A stretch of 13,105 nucleotides of DNA from positions 1 to 13,105 of the forward strand of contig JAOXYB010040396.1 of the NCBI GenBank assembly GCA_028565635.1, read 5' to 3'. A model generated the notes under the pieces. The model was given only the letters and a program-made list of their open reading frames with translations, ran no database searches and was not told the origin of the DNA. Below, piece by piece: positions 1 to 13,105 of this stretch (position 1 is its first letter; each line of letters opens with the position of its first letter). The stretch is from Phoronis ovalis. Taxonomy: Eukaryota; Phoronida; Phoronidae. The position numbers were made by a program, and so were the translations under genes.

Positions 1-1
1 G

Positions 2-313
2 TTATCTAGCTTGGCAAGATTCAGATGTGCTCAATTCAGTTTAATGTCAACAACAGGTAGAAGAACGGGTACTGAACATTCACAAAGGGTATGTATTTGT
101 TGTGACTTAAATGTTGTTGAAAATGAAATTCATTTTTTACTTGTGTGTCCCCTATATAACGATCTTTGCCAGCGATACTTGCCACCTATGAGAAATATAG
201 TTGATGGTACTTTTGTAAATATAATGAAAACAAACTGTATAAACGAGTTAAGAAACTTGTGTAAATTTTTATTAAAAAGTAAAGAAAAACGTGAATCCAT
301 TGTCGATGTATAA
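2..313 (+). pseudogene. 3' end of a LINE (non-LTR retrotransposon) ORF2, C-terminal part only
   Basis: An open frame enters from the left edge and ends at TAA 311-313. The visible protein begins LARFRC. It has a CxxC pair (CICC), then an ExHFLLVCPLY block, then a basic tail (KFLLKSKEKR). The arrangement CxxC ... HxxxxCP after an L-A-R-F-R-C motif is the zinc-knuckle-like C-terminus that follows the reverse transcriptase in many animal LINEs. The reverse-transcriptase core itself would lie outside the window. The ORF is followed by a short 3' UTR and a simple-repeat tail, as expected of a LINE 3' end. The clade (CR1/L2-like or another) cannot be settled from this piece. No frameshift is visible here, so the copy may be fairly young, but its 5' part is unseen. 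Confidence 0.75.
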
Positions 314-413
314 AATGTGTGCTCATGTGTACAACATTGTTTATGTGTTATTATTTGTAATGTGGCCTTATTACACGAAATAAATTGATTGACCCTTGAT
401 TGATTACTGATTT
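314..413 (+). repeat. LINE 3' UTR and TTGA-rich tail
   Basis: The stretch after the LINE stop codon contains AATAAATTGATTGA and then CCTTGATTGATT, which are imperfect TTGA/TGAT iterations. Short tandem tails instead of poly(A) are typical of several LINE clades. The right boundary near 413 is approximate because the repeat fades into unique sequence. Confidence 0.5.
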
Positions 414-1004
414 GGGCACTACCAAATGCTCCCTTACATATTCTAGTTTGCAATGTCAGTCTTTCATTCGGTTAACTTCTATATATTATATATGTTTCAA
501 CGTTTGTTATTTGTTTATTTCTAAATTGTAAATCTTTTAAATTGCATATATGTCTTATGTTAACTTCTAACTTACACGGAACTTTTTCCTACTTCTTACG
601 ATAAATTTATTCTGCTCATTATTCATTGTGTCAAAATTTCGTCAATCTAATATTGCTTTTTGTCAATCCAATGTTGATACGAAGGACGAGCCGATAAATT
701 TCTGTAATGACCTTTTGACATTGTGTCAACTTTAACAACCAAAAGTATATTTTAAACCTCATGCATTTAAATTTTGTATAATATATGGCGGTTGCCGACA
801 TGCTAAAATTGCTTTTTCTAGCGGTCATAAGATACAACAGTACTGAACTCAATTAATCAAGCAACTGAATGGAATCCACTCCAAGCATAATTATAATAAC
901 AACTTGCCTGTCGTACACAGGCCACCCAGTATTTTGTAAAAATAAATTAAATTGTACAAAAAAATGAATAATAAAATTAGTAATTTTGCATATGACGTCT
1001 GGAT
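414..1004. other. intergenic, no gene seen
   Basis: AT-rich sequence with no convincing coding frame. It contains an AT palindrome-like run near 480-495 (TATATATTATATATG) and two weak copies of GTCAATCYAATRTTG at about 642-676. ATTGTGTCAA also occurs twice (near 626 and 719). These look like short decayed repeats. I see no promoter or RNA gene. Confidence 0.5.
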
Positions 1005-1025
1005 ATGACGTTCCACGTTCCATGC
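1005..1025 (+). repeat. left copy of a flanking direct repeat (ATGACGTTCCA...TGC)
   Basis: The sequence ATGACGTTCCATGC recurs at 2365-2378, just outside the duplicated LRRC9 exon-4 segment. The left copy carries an extra internal CGTTCCA (7-base tandem). The pair brackets 1026-2364 and could be a target-site duplication made when the segment was inserted. Confidence 0.4.
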
Positions 1026-1178
1026 ATTCACACTTGAGCTGGAAAGATTTAAATCAATTTAAACCCAGTCGCAATGAATAGTTTCGCTTTTTAACAGTAA
1101 AATACTGTAAGTTGACTTTTATTTCTGGTCTGTCAAATTGTAGTTATTTTACACTAGCTAATTTGATAATTTAAATTA

Positions 1179-2026
1179 CTGTTGATCTCATAATGTATAA
1201 ATAATCGAAATTTCGCAATAACTTTGGGAAAAACATAATTTCCTTCAAGGCACCTGAATAAAAGTGAAAACGGTGACACCGCCTAATGTAGAACGCGTGG
1301 TATTTTGAATTTTTAAAATGCTGATTCTTTTATGAAAAATGTTGGACGTAAAATCAACATAGAAAATAAGTATCCGGCCACATGTCGCTGCACTCGCTTT
1401 ACATGGGAAATCAACACTAAAGGAAAACGGTGGAAATTTGCATATCAATTGAGAAGTACACCATCCGTGTAAAGTATCTTTTGTCTAGCACTTGCGTAAC
1501 ATTAACTTTACTATGGACACTCCCAAAAAGTAGCGAGAAGCATGCCGCTTAATTAAGAGCAAACTATCCGATTATACCAAACAGGTTATAAATAATATTT
1601 TGAAACTTCATGAGGAGGAAAAAAATAGTCACAAACACTTCGTAAACGTTATAGAAAAGAAACTCCCATGTGGAATGTTTTGGCAATGTTTTACATGTCA
1701 CATAGAAAAACTGTGATAATCATCACACAGTGATTCTGCATATTTCGTATGTTTTAGCATTGTCCCTTGTGCATAAAGCTCTTCTAACTACCCTCCTTAT
1801 GATTTTCGGCGACATCTGGCGAGATACTTGTTTTCTATGCTCATTTTACGTCCACCTTTTTAAAACATTTTTCATAAAAAAATTAGCATTTTAAAAATTC
1901 AAAATACCACGTTCTACATTAGGTGGTGTTTCCGTTTTCACTTTTATTCAGGTGCCTTGAAGGAAATTATGTTTTTCCCAAAGATATTGCAAAATTTCGA
2001 TTATTTATACATTATGAGATCAACAG
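1179..2026. mobile_element. 848-bp non-autonomous DNA transposon with ~210-base terminal inverted repeats, likely TA target site
   Basis: The left arm 1179-1389 is the reverse complement of the right arm 1807-2026 with scattered mismatches. Shared blocks include CTGTTGATCTCATAATG, TTTGGGAAAAACATAATTT, CACCTGAATAAAAGTG and CACATGTCGCTG against its diverged partner. The outermost matching bases are preceded and followed by TA (1177-1178 and 2027-2028), as expected of a Tc1/mariner-like (IS630 superfamily) element. The inverted match includes those TA bases, so the exact ends are uncertain. The element lies inside the LRRC9 exon-4 duplicate, while the original locus near 6625 lacks it. It must therefore have entered the copy, or been lost from the original. 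Confidence 0.8.
1534..1716 (+). pseudogene. possible transposase-derived remnant inside the 848-bp element
   Basis: Between the two inverted-repeat arms a 60-codon open stretch runs from just after a TAG (1531-1533) to TGA 1714-1716, without a usable ATG start. It reads KSKLSDYTKQVINNILK, then HEEEKN, and is rich in Lys and Glu. Such a segment resembles the N-terminal helix region (S-D-Y-x-K-x-V...N-x-L...EEEK) that I associate with transposase-like proteins of invertebrate DNA transposons. No DDE catalytic residues can be identified. It may be only a chance frame. If real, the element is an internal deletion product of an autonomous transposon. Confidence 0.25.
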
Positions 2027-2364
2027 TAAGGCAGGTCATTTAGTTATGAAACAGTATTTTAGTGTTATTACCTCTTGCGTTTCATTGACTTATTATTCCG
2101 TTTTAGCAATCGCTCGCAATGAGCACGCTAGTGTTTATTAAAGGTAGTTGATGTAAATTAAGCGCACTTTATCTACTGTACGGTCTATCAACACTAGTTG
2201 AATTTGGCAGGAAACAATGCTTGACTTTCCTTGAATGCTCTAAGCAGTCTTGCAAATTTAACCTTTCCGGGAATAAAATTTTACCATTCAAGGTATCTAC
2301 GATTGTTCGAATAACTTTTGATAATATAATGTTAGACGCTATAGTTAAAATGTTGTATATATAA

Positions 2365-2378
2365 ATGACGTTCCATGC
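2365..2378 (+). repeat. right copy of the flanking direct repeat ATGACGTTCCATGC
   Basis: It matches the left copy at 1005-1025, apart from the 7-base insertion there. It is separated from the end of the duplicated segment by a short AT-rich run ending TGTATATATAA. See the left copy for interpretation. Confidence 0.4.
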
Positions 2379-2630
2379 GAGTTTTCTTTTGTAAAATTAA
2401 TTGCTGGATATGAAATGCATATTTTTATGCACATTATAGAACATTTACTGTGTCTTGCAAGAAATTATATGCCGCGCTGGTTTCAAGGCACTCTTTCTAC
2501 GTCTACATAAGTCGATGTATAAATAGCTAGACCATGTTTAGTACAAGGTGTTGAGTTCCATACTCAGTTACTGCTATATGAGCTACACAAAGTTTGTTAA
2601 TCATGAAAATACAAAAATTGGCTACCAGGT
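2379..2630. other. intergenic, nothing recognised
   Basis: AT-rich sequence without a credible coding frame, RNA or repeat. CAGGT at 2626-2630 is the left member of the direct repeat flanking the next element. Confidence 0.4.
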
Positions 2631-2988
2631 CATGTCCGTCAGATGGGGGGTGCGTTGGGTGCGAACGCACCCCCCTTTTGACGGAAATGGGAGGATCATC
2701 AATGTAATGTTAACGCACCACCTTTTCAAGTAGTAACGCGCCCCTTATGAATTGAGGGGAAAACACGCGCACCTGGCAGCAGGTCCCCTTTTGGATTTTT
2801 TTTCTGGGCAGCAAGGAGACGTGAATATTGGTGTTTTTTTTGTTGTTTTTTTTGCTTGTCAATTTTTTAGGGAGCACGGAGACGTTGCAGCAACCTTTTT
2901 GGATTACTGAACTGACATTTTCTCAAATCGGTAATTCTTAAAACACCACAAACGTACCCCCCTTTTGAAAAAGTGTCTGACGGCCCTG
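2631..2988. mobile_element. 358-bp MITE-like element with 13-base terminal inverted repeats and a G/C-run hairpin
   Basis: The left end CATGTCCGTCAGA (2631-2643) is inverted at the right end as TCTGACGGCCCTG (2976-2988), 11 of 13 matching. The perfect 5-base direct repeat CAGGT flanks both ends (2626-2630 and 2989-2993). CAGGGCC-type ends and inner CCCCCCTTTTGA runs recall hAT-like MITEs common in invertebrates, but hAT elements make 8-base duplications, so the superfamily is unresolved. Poly-T runs and CACCTGGCAGCAGG / GGGAGCACGGAGACG stretches fill the middle. No protein is encoded. Confidence 0.6.
2635..2685. repeat. strong 22-bp hairpin with six-G and six-C runs
   Basis: The left arm 2635-2656 runs from TCCGTCA through GGGGGGTGCGTT. 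It pairs with the right arm 2664-2685, which runs from AACGCACCCCCC to TTTTGACGGA, at 20 of 22 positions around a 7-base loop (GGGTGCG). Part of the left arm is also the terminal inverted repeat of the surrounding element. Confidence 0.85.
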
Positions 2989-3239
2989 CAGGTGGATTCA
3001 AATCAGTCTAATTTCTCCTAGGCTGTTTACAGGCCACATTAATGTCTACGATTATCTCGCCGGGTATTTGTTTTTTTTACTAATCATGCATACTAAACAG
3101 TGAAAGTTTTAGATGTTTTGGATACATAAGATGCTAATCTCTGTACTAATCGGCCTAGATGCAGGGGTCAAGATAGCAGACGACAGGTAACTAAGTAGTT
3201 AGGATGACCTACTTATCATCCAATCAACAAGCAGCAGTC
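2989..3239. other. intergenic / possible upstream region of LRRC9, no defined element
   Basis: No coding frame. CCAAT occurs at 3220-3224 (ATCCAATCAAC), about 75 bases before the putative first-exon donor, and could be a promoter element. There is no TATA box in a convincing place and no complete RFX X-box. Promoter function is inferred from position only. Confidence 0.25.
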
Positions 3240-3297
3240 AGTTTCAATATGGCCACCTAAGAAAAGTATTCTCTGGAATTGCTGCCAACATTCCAAG
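3240..3297 (+). other. LRRC9: candidate non-coding first exon of LRRC9 (5' boundary unknown)
   Basis: AAG|GTGAGT at 3295-3303 is a perfect consensus 5' splice site with no matching coding exon. The next good acceptor on the same strand is the pyrimidine-rich CTCCTTCCTTTACAG ending at 4657, just before the start-codon exon. The preceding sequence contains one very short reading frame (ATG GCC ACC TAA). The transcription start is not visible, so the left coordinate is arbitrary. The 1.36-kb interval to 4658 would be an intron full of transposon remnants. Confidence 0.3.
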
Positions 3298-3495
3298 GTG
3301 AGTGATAACATAGCACACGCAGAATTGTAAGTAAGTTCAAAATGTATTCATTATCGAACAAAGGCATTACTAACAAAGTCATGTGGGCATCCTTTCGAGC
3401 TGAACAAGAATGCCAGACATTTCGTTACTGTACTCTGTAGTTCTACTCAATCTAAGTTCTACTTCTAGCCAATTTATAATACACTTACACTGTTA

Positions 3496-3858
3496 CAGTG
3501 AAAGTGCCCAAACTTCGAAATCAATGTAATTCCTACCGAATTAGTTCATACATCACTGTACAGATACTATCTGATTATCCAACTTCAACTTCAACTACTC
3601 CCTTCACAATTTGAAACTCCTGAATTCAGTTTTTACCATGCAATAAGCTTGTTTTGCCTTGGCCTTGGGCCTCAGCCCTCACACACCAACCCAGTTTTTT
3701 GGCAAGTACCCCATCTCTCTGGGTGCCAGTGCAAGAGTTGCAAATAGCCATAGAAGTAGTGGGAGTTGAAGTTGGATAATCAGAGAGTATATGGACGCTG
3801 ATATATGAACTCATTCGGTAGGAATTACAGAGATTTCCAAGTTTGAGCACTTTCACTG
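3496..3858. mobile_element. 363-bp MITE with ~95-base inverted repeats and TA target site
   Basis: The left arm 3496-3590 and right arm 3764-3858 are reverse complements with a few mismatches and small gaps. Shared blocks are CAGTGAAAGTGC, GTAATTCCTACCGAAT, GTTCATA and CTGATTATCCAACTTCAAC. The element starts CAGTG and ends CACTG, bounded by TA at 3494-3495 and 3859-3860, which fits Tc1/mariner-type termini. The ~170-base centre (CCTTGGCCTTGGGCCTC and similar) is non-coding. The minus-strand reading frame across it is not a gene. Confidence 0.8.
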
Positions 3859-3945
3859 TAATTGGCTATGTAAGTTTCCATGAGGCATGACTGTTCGCAC
3901 AGCTCACAAGTCAGATTATCAAGAGCTAGTGCAGAACGTCATGAA

Positions 3946-4303
3946 CCAGGACTAGTCATGTTAATACTCCTCAACTCAAGGTGACTTTTCATTGACTTTT
4001 AGCACAGAAATCCATCGCCACTCAGACCAACGCAAAATGTCCATCTTGCGTGGATTTGTATGCTAAAAGTTACCTTGAGGAGTATTATTCAAACTTCAAG
4101 TGACAGATAACCCAAGAAAGAGTATCTGAGACAACAATTTTTTGTTTAAGTAATTTATTGATTTTTTTTACACACGGTGAGTGGTTTTGAAAGAGGCTAA
4201 CTTCAACTGGTTTTAATTTTAACACTATCTGGGTCATGACCCTATGGCTTCGCCTGTAGCCAGGACTAATTCTTTCCTTGCCCGGCCTCGAACCTAGTCC
4301 TGG
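3946..4303. repeat. 10-base inverted repeat CCAGGACTAG / CTAGTCCTGG bracketing a smaller MITE
   Basis: CCAGGACTAG at 3946-3955 is exactly inverted at 4294-4303, and CCAGGACTA occurs a third time at 4260-4268. The outer pair could be the ends of a 358-bp nested element, but no target-site duplication is evident. The inner pair forms its own hairpin. Confidence 0.3.
3967..4082. mobile_element. 116-bp MITE-like inverted repeat (CTCCTCAA...TTGAGGAG) with TA flanks
   Basis: The left arm CTCCTCAA-CTCAAGGTGACTTTT-AGCACAGAAATCCA is the inverse of the right arm TGGATTTGTATGCTAAAAGT followed by TACCTTGAGGAG. The left arm has two insertions (CTCAA and CATTGACTTTT), the second being a local duplication of GACTTTT. 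TA flanks both ends (3965-3966 and 4083-4084). It is non-coding and short enough to form one hairpin. Confidence 0.6.
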
Positions 4304-4305
4304 CT
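4231..4305. repeat. palindrome cluster with a pol III B-box-like motif on the minus strand
   Basis: GGGTCATGACCC (4231-4242) is a perfect 12-base palindrome. AGCCAGGACTA (4258-4268) is perfectly inverted at 4295-4305. The complement of 4284-4294 reads GGTTCGAGGCC, a perfect match to the B-box consensus of tRNA-derived promoters. I find no proper A box at the right distance and no tRNA fold. A decayed tRNA-derived SINE is possible but unproven. Confidence 0.3.
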
Positions 4306-4417
4306 TTGTGACGTTCCAGTACGCTTCTTGATAGCCTGACGTGTAAGGCTTTACTGAACAGTCATTGAATCGGCTGTCAGTTAAGTGATTTCACGATTTA
4401 AACCTTAGAAAAAAATG

Positions 4418-4450
4418 TATTCCTACCATATGAGTTCATGTATCATCCTC
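4418..4450. repeat. remnant of the 363-bp MITE family
   Basis: GTATTCCTACC, ATGAGTTCAT, GTATCA and a trailing CCTC parallel the inverted-repeat arm of the 3496-3858 element, which reads GTAATTCCTACC, GAATGAGTTCAT, ATATCA. Sequence to about 4485 is weakly similar. It is a fragment, orientation as the left arm. Confidence 0.45.
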
Positions 4451-4657
4451 TAGCTGGCCATCTGGATATTCTCTGTGCTATCACACAAAAAATCCTACTA
4501 ACTCTTGCAACAAACTTTTTATTCCATCATGACTGCATGCATGTGTCATGGACAAATGTATACAATTATTAATTCACTTTCTGTGTAAATAGTCTACGAA
4601 AGCATGTAAGCTTATTAATAACTTGTTTATTCAATCTACTGACTCCTTCCTTTACAG

Positions 4658-4716
4658 GCATTTTGCTGGGTATGAAATGCAATAAGTAATGGAGTAACTA
4701 TGTTACATTTAAAATC
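4658..4716 (+). promoter_or_regulatory. LRRC9: 5' UTR of LRRC9 start-codon exon with four upstream ATGs
   Basis: The likely acceptor CTCCTTCCTTTACAG ends at 4657. Before the start codon there are ATGs at 4672, 4677, 4689 and 4700. The first three open reading frames of 6, 3 and 3 codons, stop included. The fourth runs 4700-4732, out of frame across the LRRC9 start. This arrangement could lower translation of the main frame if transcripts use this leader. Confidence 0.5.
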
Positions 4717-12991
<8,275 letters not shown>

Positions 12992-13105
12992 GTAATTCTT
13001 CTCAAATTCGTACAAAAATAAAATAATTTTTTTTTTTAATTTTGGGGGGTGTACGAAATTTGGGAAATACAAAATTCTCCGAAAATATGGGTGTACGAAT
13101 TCTCG
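12992..13105 (+). other. start of LRRC9 intron 13, with repeated GTACGAAWTT motifs
   Basis: CAAATTCGTAC (13003-13013) appears inverted as GTACGAAATTTG (13051-13062), and GGGTGTACGAATTCTCG follows at 13089. This may be the edge of an inverted or tandem repeat cut by the window. Confidence 0.4.

Larger units (their letters stand above)
1026..2347 (+). pseudogene. decayed duplicate of the LRRC9 intron 3 - exon 4 - intron 4 segment, split by a transposon
   Basis: Two blocks, about 1026-1158 and 2030-2347, align in the same orientation with 6483-6958. Shared landmarks are GAGCTGGAAAGATTT, CAATGAATA, ACTGTAAGTTGA, GTAGTTGATGTAAATTAA, CCTTGAATGCTCTAAGCAGT and AACTTTTGATAATATA. The exon-4 copy spans 2182-2292 (111 bases against 135 in the real exon). 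Its acceptor AG has become AC (2180-2181) and its donor GTATGT has become GTATCT. Several internal deletions net 24 bases, so the middle is read out of frame. It starts GLS and ends NLSGNKI-LPFK like the real exon and has no stop. Because intron sequence is included, it is not a processed mRNA copy. Identity was judged by eye. Confidence 0.85.

Noticed and set aside
631-852. 73-codon minus-strand frame
   Set aside because: It is a short low-complexity product from an AT-rich intergenic stretch. The peptide repeat LTKSNIRLTK only mirrors a small DNA repeat.
2182-2292. Functional alternative exon of LRRC9
   Set aside because: The acceptor AG is mutated to AC, internal deletions put the middle out of frame with the LRR pattern, and it lies upstream of the gene start.
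3181-3195. RFX X-box for a ciliary promoter
   Set aside because: GGTAAC matches one half-site, but the other half (GTNRCC) is absent within the allowed spacing.
3626-3856. 76-codon minus-strand frame
   Set aside because: It runs through the centre and right arm of the 363-bp MITE and has no protein-like features.
4258-4305. tRNA gene on the minus strand
   Set aside because: Only the B-box word is present. There is no A box, anticodon arm or acceptor stem of tRNA form.

Overview
This is AT-rich eukaryotic DNA from an intron-containing animal genome. It carries the 5' part of one split protein-coding gene, set among many decayed mobile elements. The predicted protein matches LRRC9 (leucine-rich repeat-containing protein 9) along its whole visible length. 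Introns of about 80 to 930 bases, several short non-autonomous DNA transposons and the tail of a LINE whose C-terminal style I associate with molluscan genomes suggest a lophotrochozoan, perhaps a bivalve. The species assignment is only an inference. Nothing looks bacterial or viral.

Layout, left to right. Bases 2-413 are the 3' end of a LINE (reverse-transcriptase ORF tail, 3' UTR, TTGA-rich tail). Bases 1026-2347 are a decayed same-orientation copy of the LRRC9 intron 3 / exon 4 / intron 4 segment (original at 6483-6958). That copy is split by an 848-bp long-inverted-repeat transposon and bracketed by a 14-base direct repeat. Bases 2631-4305 hold three further small inverted-repeat elements and a palindrome cluster. 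A possible non-coding first exon of LRRC9 lies between them and ends at 3297.

The coding region starts with an ATG at 4717 and runs through 13 exons to 12991, giving 586 codons plus 2 bases. This is roughly the N-terminal 40% of a family whose human member is about 1,450 residues. The gene continues past the right edge. Exons 2-5 encode SDS22-like leucine-rich repeats and their C-terminal cap. Exons 6-9 encode a basic, then acidic, then coiled-coil-like linker. Exons 10-13 encode the conserved LRRC9 region that follows. All junctions used have GT-AG ends and keep the frame.

The introns carry most of the unusual structure: a degenerate ~31-bp minisatellite (intron 3), a minus-strand LINE reverse-transcriptase remnant and paired hairpins (intron 4), a hAT-like MITE (intron 5), a near-perfect 81/73-bp tandem duplication (intron 6), a perfect 16-bp hairpin (intron 8) and a MITE-like inverted repeat (intron 9). 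I see no RNA gene, CRISPR array, operon or defence system. The most notable object is the transposon-split LRRC9 exon-4 copy upstream of the gene.
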